A DNA stretch of 64,000 nt from NCBI GenBank assembly GCA_031390755.1, contig JANMTS010000168.1:1-64000 (forward strand), in the 5' to 3' direction. Position numbers and translations under genes: made by a program. Positions 41,692-50,681 of the stretch are shown in pieces (the first letter of the stretch is position 1; each line of letters begins with the position of its first letter). The notes beneath the pieces were generated by a model. It searched no databases. It was not told the origin of the DNA and saw only the letters and a list, made by a program, of their open reading frames with translations. Origin of the DNA: DATMER01 sp031390755 (lineage in GTDB: Bacteria > Acidobacteriota > Thermoanaerobaculia > Multivoradales > UBA5704).

Positions 41692-42933
41692 ATGCCGGAA
41701 ACTTCGCCCTGGGGAATGGTCATCCATTGGCCGAACGAGCACCTGATCGACGTGCTGCACCGGGGAGGAGTCCAGTGGATCCGCGTCGGAACGGCCTGGA
41801 ACCCTGACCTCAACCGTTACGAATGGGGCTCCGCCGACCTGCTGGTGAGCTATGCCGTCCGCCGCGGCATGAGTGTCTACCTGGGCCTCGACCCGATGGC
41901 CCCCGCCGACCGGTGGAAAGGTTTCGTGACCGAGGCGATCAATCGCTACCACCCCCGGGTCACGCATTTCCACATCGGCAACGAGCCGAACGACCTCAGG
42001 TTCTTCCCTCCCGGCAAGGAGGTGTACGTGCAGCGCCTCGAAGCGGCGGTGAAGGCCGTGAAGGAGCACCCCCGCGGCAACCAGGTCAAGGTCTGCGGTC
42101 CCGAGCTGGCCATCGGCGCGCCGGATCCCTTCCCGCACATCCACAACAGGGCGTTCTTCAAACGCTGCCTCGAAGCCGCGAGGAACGCCGGCCGGCCGCT
42201 GGACGTTGCCTCCCTTCATGGCTACACCGGAACCGGCAAGGAGCCGAGCACGCTTCTCAACGCCCTGCAGCCCTACCGCGACATCGCCCGCGCGTTCGAT
42301 CCGAACCTCCCGCTCTGGCTGACGGAGACCGGCTTCACCTCGACGGGAACGACGAGCGGCAACGGCGCTCATCTCAAGTGGCTGGCCGCCAGGATCGGCA
42401 ACCAGCCGGATCAATGGCTGCGGAAGGTCTTCTTCTTCGTCTGGAGCGAGCATGAGTCGCCGGACCCGGCCAGTCCGCAAGGCAAGTACAAGTGGCTCGA
42501 CCGCGCCCTCAATCCGCTGCCGGGGTTGTGGCCGGCCTACCAGGAGGTCATTCCCGAAACCTTCCCCCCTGTCACCCCCGACTATGATGCCGAGCTCCAG
42601 GTCGTCAGCATGCCGGAGGCCGTGAAGCCCGGAGTCCAGCGCCGCGGGACGATCACCGCGACCAACCGCGGCGGCAAGGATTGGGCCGCCGGCACGGTCG
42701 CCCTGGTCTTCCTCGATCCGGGCTCCTTGGAGACGGCAACGTCGCAACCCATTCCGGGAGCCGTACCGCGCGGAGCGTCGTACACGTTTGCCTTCGACTT
42801 CGTGGCCCTGGGAGTCGCTCCGGAGGTTCTCGACTGCCGGTGGGAGTTGCGGAACCAGAACCTGCCGTTCGGTTTCGCCCGGCGGGCCCGGGTCTCCATC
42901 CGCCTCCAGGAACGCACTCCCCCCACCCCTTGA
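41692..42933 (+). CDS. Clan-A glycoside hydrolase-like TIM-barrel protein
   Basis: 413 residues from the ATG at 41692 (GGAGGTGGAG in front). No signal peptide. The barrel runs from VIHWPNEHLIDVLHRGGV to about residue 290. The acid/base Glu is expected in THFHIGNEPNDL and the nucleophile Glu in PLWLTETGFTS, the spacing used by clan GH-A enzymes (GH5/GH39-like). The C-terminal ~110 residues are an Ig-like beta sandwich (QRRGTITATNRGGKDWAAGT). Substrate cannot be told. The next gene starts 38 bases downstream. Confidence 0.8.
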   Translation: MPETSPWGMVIHWPNEHLIDVLHRGGVQWIRVGTAWNPDLNRYEWGSADLLVSYAVRRGMSVYLGLDPMAPADRWKGFVTEAINRYHPRVTHFHIGNEPNDLRFFPPGKEVYVQRLEAAVKAVKEHPRGNQVKVCGPELAIGAPDPFPHIHNRAFFKRCLEAARNAGRPLDVASLHGYTGTGKEPSTLLNALQPYRDIARAFDPNLPLWLTETGFTSTGTTSGNGAHLKWLAARIGNQPDQWLRKVFFFVWSEHESPDPASPQGKYKWLDRALNPLPGLWPAYQEVIPETFPPVTPDYDAELQVVSMPEAVKPGVQRRGTITATNRGGKDWAAGTVALVFLDPGSLETATSQPIPGAVPRGASYTFAFDFVALGVAPEVLDCRWELRNQNLPFGFARRARVSIRLQERTPPTP

Positions 42934-42971
42934 GGGTGCGCGGCGCCGGTCATCCGGGATAGTCTTTTCTC

Positions 42972-44294
42972 ATGACGAAGCACGCTCCCCTCGACCTTAC
43001 CGGGCTGGCGAAGGATGCCGGCTCTGCCTCCTCCAACCGGGTGGGCACCATGGCGGGCGCCCTGATCGGCTCGGAGATCCTTCGCATCGCGGGGGAGATC
43101 CGGGCTCTCAAGGCCTCCGGGCGGCCCATCTGTGACCTGACGGTCGGCGACTTCGCTCCCGGCCAGTTCCCGATTCCGAAGAGGCTCGCGGCGGGCATCC
43201 ATGAGGCCATCGACCACGGCGAGACCAACTATCCGCCGTCGAGCGGCATCGCGCCGCTTCGCGAGGCGGTGCTGCGGCTCTACGAGCGCGACCTGGGCCT
43301 CCGCTATCCCGTCGAGTCGGTGCTGATCGCGGGCGGCGCGCGGCCGGTCATCTATTGCATCTTCCGCACGGTCTGCGACCCGGGCGACCGGGTGGTCTAC
43401 CCGGTGCCGAGCTGGAACAACAACCACTACATCCACATGGTCGGCGCGGTGGGCGTGCCCGTGGTGTGCCGGCCCGAGGATCGGTTCCTTCCCACCCGCG
43501 AGGGCCTGGCCGGCAAGCTGGCGGGCGCGCGGCTGCTCTGCCTCAACACGCCGCTCAACCCGACCGGAACGGCGATCGAGCGCGGCGCGCTGCTCGGGAT
43601 CTGCGAGGCGGTGATGGAGGAGAACGCGGGCCGGCAGGCGCGCGGCGAGCGTCCTCTCTATCTGCTGTACGACCACATCTACTGGATGCTGCGCTTCGGA
43701 AACGTCGAGCACATCACGCCGCCGGAGCTGATCCCCGAGATCACGCCCTACACGCTGTTCGTGGACGGCATCAGCAAGAGTTTCGCGGCGACCGGGCTGC
43801 GGGTCGGCTGGGGCGTCGGGCCGGTGGACGTGATCTCGCGGATGTCCGCGGTGCTGGGCCACGTGGGCGCCTGGGCGCCGCGGGCCGAGCAGGTGGCGAC
43901 CGTGGAGCTGCTCGACGACCCGGCGGCGATCCGGGAGTACCACGTCGGGTTCCTCGGCGGTCTCCAGGAGCGCCTCGACAAGCTGCACGCGGGAATCCAG
44001 GTGATGAAGGGGAGCGGGCTGCCGGTGGAGAGCATCCCGCCGATGGGCGCGATCTATCTCACGGCCCGGCTGCATCCGTTCGGCAAGACGACGCCGTCGG
44101 GCCAGACGCTGCGCACGAACGACGACGTGCGGCGCTACGTGCTGGACGCGGCGGGGATCGGCCTCGTGCCGTTCCAGGCGTTCGGGTCCACCGAGGACGA
44201 GGGCTGGTTCCGGCTGAGCGTGGGCGCGGCCTCCCTGGCCGAGATCGACGCGGCGCTGCCCCGGCTGGATCAGGCGTTCCGCCAGCTGACCTGA
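42972..44294 (+). CDS. Class I/II PLP-dependent aminotransferase
   Basis: 440 residues of fold-type I. Features are LTVGDFAPGQFPIPKRL and NYPPSSGIAPLREAV at the N-terminus, RLLCLNTPLNPTGTAI (the NPTG motif), LLYDHIYWMLRF with the PLP-ring Asp, and DGISKSFAATGLRVGWGVG with the Schiff-base Lys and phosphate-binding Arg. The C-terminal WFRLSVGAAS carries the substrate-carboxylate Arg. Amino donor unknown; the family includes aspartate and aromatic transaminases. Confidence 0.92.
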   Translation: MTKHAPLDLTGLAKDAGSASSNRVGTMAGALIGSEILRIAGEIRALKASGRPICDLTVGDFAPGQFPIPKRLAAGIHEAIDHGETNYPPSSGIAPLREAVLRLYERDLGLRYPVESVLIAGGARPVIYCIFRTVCDPGDRVVYPVPSWNNNHYIHMVGAVGVPVVCRPEDRFLPTREGLAGKLAGARLLCLNTPLNPTGTAIERGALLGICEAVMEENAGRQARGERPLYLLYDHIYWMLRFGNVEHITPPELIPEITPYTLFVDGISKSFAATGLRVGWGVGPVDVISRMSAVLGHVGAWAPRAEQVATVELLDDPAAIREYHVGFLGGLQERLDKLHAGIQVMKGSGLPVESIPPMGAIYLTARLHPFGKTTPSGQTLRTNDDVRRYVLDAAGIGLVPFQAFGSTEDEGWFRLSVGAASLAEIDAALPRLDQAFRQLT

Positions 44295-44319
44295 GCTCCT
44301 GAAAAAAACGGGGACTGCG

Positions 44320-46212
44320 ATGCCGGACTGGTTCTACAGGACTGTGACGCAGCCTCTGTTCTTCCGCCTGCCGGCGGAGACGGCTCGGGACTTCGCGCTC
44401 GGGTTCCTCGGCCGGCTGGCGCGGCTGCCGTTCGGTCCGGCCGCGATCGACTTCCTGGGCCACATGCGGGCGGACCCGCGGCTTCGGCACACCTTCCTGG
44501 GAATCGATTTTCCCACCGCGACCGGCCTCGGGCCGGGCCTCGACGGCGAAGCGCGGGCGCTGCCGGCGCTCGCCCGGTTCGGCTTCGGGTTCATCGAAGT
44601 GGGGCCGATCTCGCAGGCCGCCGTCAAGACGACTCCGATCCGGAGGGTTGAGGCAGAAGAGGCGATCTGGTCTCCGGACCCCGGGCCGGGTCTCCCGCTT
44701 GCCGCCGCGCTCCCCCGCCTCGAGGAGGCGTCGCGCCTGGGGTTGCCGGTGATCGCCCGGATCTCGGCCGACGTGGATCTCGGGGTCGTCATCCGCGAGT
44801 TGGCTCCCTACGTTCAGCTCTTCGCCCTGGACTCGCTCGATCCAGCGCGTATCAGGGAGGCCGTGGACATCGCTGAGGCGGTGTCCCGTCCTCTTCTCCT
44901 CTGTCTGCCAGCCGATTCCGATCCGTCCACTCTGCCTTCCTTAGATACAGGCGTAAAAGGCCTGCTCGTGGACGGCAGCGTGGCGGCTCCGGAGGGCGGC
45001 CGATGGACCGGGCTTCCCGCCCGTGGCCCGGCGCTCAGCCTCGTGCGCGCGCTGAGGGCGCGGTTCGGATCCGCTCTCCTGGTGATCGCTTCGGGCGGCA
45101 TCCACGAGCCGGAGGATGCGCTCGCGATGCGGGCCGCCGGGGCCAACCTGGTGGAGGTGGACAGCGGACTGGTCTACTCCGGGCCGGGGCTGCCGAAGCG
45201 GATCAACGACGCGCTGCTCTTCGAGGCGACGCGGGCGCTGCCGGAGCCTCCCCCGGAGCGCGCGCCGGAGATGACCTGGTTCTGGACCGCGGCGCTCGGC
45301 GGCGGCATGCTGTTCGGCGCGCTGCTGGCCCTGGCGATTGCGCTGACCCGCGTGGTGCTGCCGTACGACGAGGCGTTCCTCGGGATGTTCGTCCACGAGC
45401 TTCACGCCATCAACCCGCGCCTGCTCGACTTCATGGCCCACGACCGGGTGAGCCTGGCCGGGACGATGGTGGCGATCGGGGCGATGTACCTGGGCCTGTC
45501 GCTCTACGGGGTCCGCCGCGGGCTGCACTGGGCGCAGAAGTCGATCTTCCTCTCCGCGTCCACCGGGTTCGCGAGCTTCTTCCTCTTCCTGGGGTTCGGG
45601 TATCTGGACGCCTTCCACGCGTTCGTGACTGCGGTTCTGTTGCAGCTCCTGCTGATGGGGGTCCACTCCCGGCTCGGCACCTACACGCCGGCCGTGGCGC
45701 CGCCGTTGCGCGGCGACCGGGCCTGGCGCCGGGCGCTCTGGGGGCAGCTGCTGCTGGTGATCCACGGCGCCGGCCTGCTCGGCGCGGGCCTCACGATCTC
45801 GACGGTCGGGGTGACGGACGTGTTCGTGACGCAGGATCTGGAGTTCATGCAGACCACGGCGGAGGCCCTGACCTCGGCGCACGCGCGGCTGGTGCCGCTG
45901 GTGGCGCACGACCGGGCCACGCTCGGCGGCATGCTGCTGGCGAGCGGCTGGGTGTTCCTGGCGCCGGCGCTCTGGGGCTTCCGCAACGGCTCGCGGTGGC
46001 TCTGGTGGACGACGCTCCTCGCGGGCGGCTCGGCCTACGCCGCGGCGCTGGGCATCCACTTCTCGGTGGGCTACATGAGCCTCGTCCATCTGGCGCCGGT
46101 CTTCCTGGGGCTGGCCGCCCTGCTGCTCGGCCTGGCCCTGGCGCGCGAATTCCTTTGCGCTCCCGGAGCGTCCCGCGGCCGCGACCGGAAAGTCCTATCT
46201 AAACCGTTGTAA
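44320..46212 (+). CDS. Dihydroorotate dehydrogenase-like domain fused to an eight-helix membrane domain
   Basis: 630 residues. The first ~305 residues follow class 2 DHODH (YRTVTQPLFFRLPAETARDF, HTFLGIDFPTATGLGPGLDG, GFGFIEVGPISQ, LLVIASGGIHEPEDALAMRA, GANLVEVDSGLVYSGPGLP). The substrate loops, with the MGFNN and N-x-S-x-PN motifs, are missing, so catalysis as DHODH is doubtful. Residues 315-620 are a membrane domain with eight helices and an internal duplication marked by AHDRVSLAGTM and AHDRATLGGML. The order DHODH then membrane domain is unusual. Whether flavin is bound is unknown. Confidence 0.75.
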   Translation: MPDWFYRTVTQPLFFRLPAETARDFALGFLGRLARLPFGPAAIDFLGHMRADPRLRHTFLGIDFPTATGLGPGLDGEARALPALARFGFGFIEVGPISQAAVKTTPIRRVEAEEAIWSPDPGPGLPLAAALPRLEEASRLGLPVIARISADVDLGVVIRELAPYVQLFALDSLDPARIREAVDIAEAVSRPLLLCLPADSDPSTLPSLDTGVKGLLVDGSVAAPEGGRWTGLPARGPALSLVRALRARFGSALLVIASGGIHEPEDALAMRAAGANLVEVDSGLVYSGPGLPKRINDALLFEATRALPEPPPERAPEMTWFWTAALGGGMLFGALLALAIALTRVVLPYDEAFLGMFVHELHAINPRLLDFMAHDRVSLAGTMVAIGAMYLGLSLYGVRRGLHWAQKSIFLSASTGFASFFLFLGFGYLDAFHAFVTAVLLQLLLMGVHSRLGTYTPAVAPPLRGDRAWRRALWGQLLLVIHGAGLLGAGLTISTVGVTDVFVTQDLEFMQTTAEALTSAHARLVPLVAHDRATLGGMLLASGWVFLAPALWGFRNGSRWLWWTTLLAGGSAYAAALGIHFSVGYMSLVHLAPVFLGLAALLLGLALAREFLCAPGASRGRDRKVLSKPL

Positions 46213-46263
46213 AAGAGCATGTTGGCCGCGTGGGGTATCATTCCTCCCGTCACGACCGCCAAC

Positions 46264-49200
46264 ATGCCGACACCTCCGCCGCCCTGCCGCCTGCTGCTCC
46301 TGGGGCTCCTGGCGGGAGCCCTGCTGGCCGCCGCGCCGGCGAGCCGGCCGCTGCTCCCAGGAATCCCCATCGAGGAAACCCTGGAATCCGGAGGGAGCCG
46401 CACGTTCGCGGCCGATCTCTCCGCCGGGACGACGTGGCTGGTCCGCGTTGAGCAGCGAGGGATCGACGTGACGGTGGAAACGGGTCACCTGTCCGTGGAC
46501 TCCCCCTTCGACCGGCAGGGCGTCGAGACCCTGGTGGTGACTCCGACAGAAACGGCAACGATCCTGGTCCGGGCGCGGGAGACGGGCGCTCCGGCCGGGA
46601 AATTCTCGATCCTCCTGGAGCGCTTGGACGACCCGCGCAGGGCCGCCGCCCTGGCCGCCATGAGCCGGGCGGGCTCGCTCTATCTGGCTGGGACGGCCGA
46701 AGCCCGCCGCGAGGCGCGGTCCGCCTATGCCGAGGCCGCCGGTCTCTGGAAGAGTCTCGGCGAACCGGGCGAACGGGAGGAGGAGGCGCGGGCGCTCTAC
46801 GCCGAGGCGGTCGTGGCCCGGCTGAATGGCGACATCCCCGGCGCGCTCGACGCCGGGACGCGGGTGCTTCCGGTCTGGCAAGAGCTCGGAGACGCACTGT
46901 GGGAGGCGGCCACCCGCAACGAGATCGGCCTGGATCTCTGGCTGTCCGGCCGGATGGACGAGGCCCGGTCGTCCTTCGAAACCGCGCTCGTGATTCAGCG
47001 CCGGACCGGGGATCTCTACGGCGAGGCCGTGTCGCTGAGCAACCTCTGCGCGAACGATCTTCCGGGCGGACGCCTGCGCGAGGCCGTCGCCTGCTACGAG
47101 GACGCGCTGCCGCGGCTTCGCGCCGTCCAGGCTCCGGCCCTGGAAGGCGCGGCGCTGACCAGCTCGGGCCGGGCGCTGGACATCCTCGGCGAGCCCGAGC
47201 GCGCGCTCGATCGATACCGGGAGGCGCTCGCGCTCCTGCGCTCCGTGGGCGACCGCACGGGCGAGGCGCGGGCGCTCAACAACGTGGCCGTCCTCTACCG
47301 GGAGATGGGCGAGCTTCAGAACGCCCTCGCGAGCTACGGCCAGGCTCTGGAGATGGTTCGCGCTCTCCAGGATCGCCGCTGGCAGGCGCGCGTGCTGCAC
47401 AACCTCGGCACCATCTATCAAGGGTTGGGCGAGCCGCGGCAGGCCCTCGCCCAGTACGAGCAGGCTCTGCCGCTCTGGCGCGAGGCCGGCGACCGCGAGG
47501 GCGAGGCAGCCACGCTGACCAACCTCGGCCGCGTCCAGGTCTCGCTCGGCGATCCGAAAACCGCGCTGGCCGCGCTCGACCGGGCGCTCGCCCTGGCGCG
47601 CGCCGCGGGCGACCGGCGGGGCGAGGGGATCGCGCTCAGCCAGATCGGCCGGGGTCGCACCGGGCTGGGAGATCCCGCCGGCGCTCTCGTCTCCTTTGGC
47701 GCCGCGCTTGAGCGGTTGCGCCAGGTCGGCGATGTCCTCCAGGAGGCGGAAGCCGCGCTCGGCAAGGGCGAGGCCCAGGCCGGGCAGGGCGCGCTCGACG
47801 CGGCGGCCGGGACGCTCAAGCAGGCGCTCGCCATCACCCGCGACGCCCACATCCCGGTGCGCGAGACCCAGGCGCTGATCGCTCTCGCCCGGGTGGAGCG
47901 CGCGCTCGGCCGGTCCGGGGACGCCCGCCTCCACGCCGCCGAGGCCGTGGCAGGGGTCGAGGCGCTGCGCACCCGGATCGGCAATCCGGACCTGCGCTCG
48001 TCGTTCGCCGCGACCCTGCATCAGGCCTATGAGCTTCAGATCGATCTCCTGCTCGCCGACGGCCAGGTCCGCGCCGCGCTGGAGACCGGCGAGCGCGCCC
48101 GCGCCCGCACGCTGCTGGAGCTGCTCGCGGAGGCCGGCGTCGATCCCCGCCAGGGCGCGGACCCGGCGCTGCTCGAACGGCTCGACTCGCTGGAGCGCCG
48201 GTTGAGCGCGCGCACGGAGAAGGCGATGCGAGTGAGAGACGTCGGAGCCCGCGCGGCGCTCCAGGCCGAGCAGGCGGCGCTGCTGCGCGAGCTGGACCTG
48301 GTGGACGCGGAGGTGCGCGAGCACAGCCCGGCCTACGCCGCGCTCACCCGCCCCGTGCCAGCCACCGCGTCCGAGATCCAGGGTCTGCTCGACGAGGGCA
48401 CGCTGCTGCTGAGCTACTCGCTGGGCGAGACGCGGAGCCATCTCTTCGCGGTCGGCCCCGCCTCGCTGGAGGTCTTCGATCTGCCGCCGCGCACCCAGAT
48501 CGAGGAGGCCGCCCGCCGCGTCCACGGCCGGCTGAGCGCCTTCGATCCCGCGGACCGGGCGGCCGAGACCCGCGAGGCCGAAGAGCTGGCGCGGACTCTC
48601 CTCGGCCCCATCGCCGGACGCCTGAGGACACCGGGGACGAAACGACTGGTCGTGGTGGCGGACGGCGCGCTCCACTACATCCCGTTCGGCGCTCTTCCCC
48701 TCCCCGCGCCGGGGGCGCCTCCGGACGCGCCGGCCGTTCCGCTGCTGGAGGGCTACGAGGTGGTCTCGCTGCCCTCGGCTTCGGCGCTGTCGTTCCAACG
48801 GTCCCGGCCGGCCCGATCGGCCCAGACCACTCCTCGAAAAATCGCGATCGTGGCCGATCCGCTCTTCGATCCCGCGGACTCGGCCTTCCCGCGGCTGCCG
48901 GCGTCGCGCCAGGAGGCCGAGGCGATCGCCGCCGCCGCGGCCTCCGCGGTTCCTCCCGACCCCTCTGATACTGCCTGGCTGGCGCTCGGCGACCGGGCCA
49001 GCCTGGACGAGGTGCGCGGCGACCGCCTGGCCGGTTTCGAGACGGTCCACTTCGCGACCCACGGGGTGATCGACGCCGAGCACCCGGCGCTCTCCGGCCT
49101 CGCGCTCTCCTCGATCGACGCCCAGGGTCGTCCCCGCGAGGGCTTCCTCGGCCTGCGCGAGGTGTATGGTCTGCGCCTGAACGCCGGGCTGGTGGTGCTG

Positions 49201-49491
49201 AGCGGCTGCCGCACGGCGCTCGGCCGCGAGATCCGGGGCGAGGGTCTGTCCGGGTTGACGCAGGGTTTCTTTCACGCCGGAGCGGCTCGCGTGGTGGCGA
49301 GCCTCTGGCCGGTCGAGGACCGGGCCACGGCGGAGCTGATGTCCCGCTTCTACCGCGCGATGTGGACCGAGGGGCAGACGCCGGCCGCGGCGCTGCGCTC
49401 GGCCCAGCTCTCTCTCAAGGAGGAGCGGCGGTGGAGGGATCCGTATTTCTGGGCGGGCTTCAGTCTCCAGGGAGACTGGCAGGGCGACTGA
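46264..49491 (+). CDS. TPR-CHAT protease-like protein, secreted or membrane
   Basis: 1,075 residues from the ATG at 46264, which gives a signal peptide (CRLLLLGLLAGALLAAAPAS); an ATG at 46219 lacks this advantage. A ~100-residue beta domain is followed by about eight TPR repeats (150-600; e.g. NNVAVLYREMGELQNALASY), a coiled-coil helix region and a C-terminal CHAT domain (about 770-1070). The caspase-like dyad is His933 (FATHG) and Cys982 (LSGCRTALG). CHAT enzymes are peptidases of the separase/gingipain clan. The gene is followed by the 49518 orphan and an ECF sigma pair. Confidence 0.92.
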   Translation: MPTPPPPCRLLLLGLLAGALLAAAPASRPLLPGIPIEETLESGGSRTFAADLSAGTTWLVRVEQRGIDVTVETGHLSVDSPFDRQGVETLVVTPTETATILVRARETGAPAGKFSILLERLDDPRRAAALAAMSRAGSLYLAGTAEARREARSAYAEAAGLWKSLGEPGEREEEARALYAEAVVARLNGDIPGALDAGTRVLPVWQELGDALWEAATRNEIGLDLWLSGRMDEARSSFETALVIQRRTGDLYGEAVSLSNLCANDLPGGRLREAVACYEDALPRLRAVQAPALEGAALTSSGRALDILGEPERALDRYREALALLRSVGDRTGEARALNNVAVLYREMGELQNALASYGQALEMVRALQDRRWQARVLHNLGTIYQGLGEPRQALAQYEQALPLWREAGDREGEAATLTNLGRVQVSLGDPKTALAALDRALALARAAGDRRGEGIALSQIGRGRTGLGDPAGALVSFGAALERLRQVGDVLQEAEAALGKGEAQAGQGALDAAAGTLKQALAITRDAHIPVRETQALIALARVERALGRSGDARLHAAEAVAGVEALRTRIGNPDLRSSFAATLHQAYELQIDLLLADGQVRAALETGERARARTLLELLAEAGVDPRQGADPALLERLDSLERRLSARTEKAMRVRDVGARAALQAEQAALLRELDLVDAEVREHSPAYAALTRPVPATASEIQGLLDEGTLLLSYSLGETRSHLFAVGPASLEVFDLPPRTQIEEAARRVHGRLSAFDPADRAAETREAEELARTLLGPIAGRLRTPGTKRLVVVADGALHYIPFGALPLPAPGAPPDAPAVPLLEGYEVVSLPSASALSFQRSRPARSAQTTPRKIAIVADPLFDPADSAFPRLPASRQEAEAIAAAAASAVPPDPSDTAWLALGDRASLDEVRGDRLAGFETVHFATHGVIDAEHPALSGLALSSIDAQGRPREGFLGLREVYGLRLNAGLVVLSGCRTALGREIRGEGLSGLTQGFFHAGAARVVASLWPVEDRATAELMSRFYRAMWTEGQTPAAALRSAQLSLKEERRWRDPYFWAGFSLQGDWQGD

Positions 49492-49517
49492 GGGACCTTT
49501 TTCAAGGAGGAACGACC

Positions 49518-49949
49518 ATGATCCGCAACATCAACGATTTCAAGGGTGAGTGGCACGTCTGGTGGGTGCAGGGATTCGATCCCATCCTCAAGAAGGCCTG
49601 GAAGATCAGCATCGGCACGGGCGCGGAAGGCACGCAGCCGCCCTACCTTTCCGAGCACGGCGAGGTCTGCACCGGCTTCGCGGTCTACGAGGTCGTCGGG
49701 GAGGGCGAGTGGCAGGTCTACACCACCTCGAACGAGGACGGCCCGCTGGTGCTGGCGGACGGCCAGCTCCGCTGGTTCGGCACGAACGCGGACGGCCAGC
49801 CGTTCCGGACCTACATGTCGCTCGCCGAAGGGATCAGCGACCAGGGGCCGTTCGTCTCCATGTACGGGTCGAGCCTGCTGGGCGATCCGGACCAGGTGGC
49901 GGTCTGGGGCGCCAACGACGGGCCGCCGCGGCCGGACCCGGTGGCCTGA
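49518..49949 (+). CDS. Unknown protein next to the CHAT gene
   Basis: 143 residues from an ATG with AAGGAGG at the right distance, 26 bases after the CHAT gene's stop, so co-transcription is likely. The sequence is beta-type with many Trp/Tyr (EWHVWWVQGFDPILKKAW, EVVGEGEWQVYTTSNEDG) and no signal peptide or motif. Its position suggests a substrate or regulator of the CHAT enzyme, which is inference only. Confidence 0.65.
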   Translation: MIRNINDFKGEWHVWWVQGFDPILKKAWKISIGTGAEGTQPPYLSEHGEVCTGFAVYEVVGEGEWQVYTTSNEDGPLVLADGQLRWFGTNADGQPFRTYMSLAEGISDQGPFVSMYGSSLLGDPDQVAVWGANDGPPRPDPVA

Positions 49950-49994
49950 CGGCGGTCTGCTAGAATCCCGGTCTCCTGAAGGAAGGCCGGGGTC

Positions 49995-50681
49995 CTGGAC
50001 ACGCAACGCAACGCCGAATCGCCGGAAGAGCTGGTCGCCGCCATTCTGTCGGGAGACCGGGCGGCCGAGGCGCGGCTGATCGAGACCTATGGCCGCGGCA
50101 TCGCGATCCTGCTCGACCGCCAGACCAACGGCCGGCCCGAGGCCGAGGATCTGTTCCAGGACACCTTCCGGCTCGTGCTGGAGAAGCTGCGCAACGGGGA
50201 GCTGCGGGACCCGTCCCGCCTCCCCGGCTTCGTCGCCCAGATCGCCCGCAGCCTCGCGGTCGAGCACTACCGCAAGACCTCCCGCCGCAAGACCGAGGCC
50301 GACAGCGACGCCGTGCAGGAGGCGGTGGCCGGCGGCTCCGGCTAGCTCGACCGCCTGCTGGTGCGCGAACGGGCCGATCTGGTCCGCCAGGTCATCCAGG
50401 AGCTGGGCACCCCGCGCGACCGCGACATCCTGCTGCGCTTCTATATCGCCGAGGAGGACAAGGAGCGCATCTCGGCCGATTTCGGGCTGACGAGCCTGCA
50501 GTTCAACCGCGTCCTCCACCGTGCCCGGGAGCGCTACCGGGAGATCTATCTGGAGCGCGCGGGCCTGGAGCGTTCGGGAGGAGTGCCCGGCGAGGGCGGC
50601 CGGGTTGTCGCTCTTCTCGCGATCGCTGCGATATTCGCCGCTCTGGTCCCACTCTCCTGGGTAAGACGGATCGCCGAGTGA
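49995..50681 (+). pseudogene. ECF sigma factor interrupted by an amber codon
   Basis: One reading frame encodes region 2 (EDLFQDTFRLVLEKLRNG, RLPGFVAQIARSLAVEHYRK) and, after a TAG at 50343-50345, region 4 (IQELGTPRDRDILLRFYIAE, GLTSLQFNRVLHRARERYRE) plus a C-terminal hydrophobic tail. Both halves are fully conserved in frame, so a single substitution (for example CAG to TAG) explains the break. The first half also lacks an ATG, GTG or TTG; a CTG at 49995 is the best start. Either it is a recent pseudogene, the base is a sequencing error, or amber is read through. The anti-sigma gene overlaps its end (GTGA). Confidence 0.8.

Noticed and set aside
46195..49275. 1,026-residue minus-strand frame opposite the CHAT gene
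   Set aside because: Antisense shadow caused by TPR codon periodicity.
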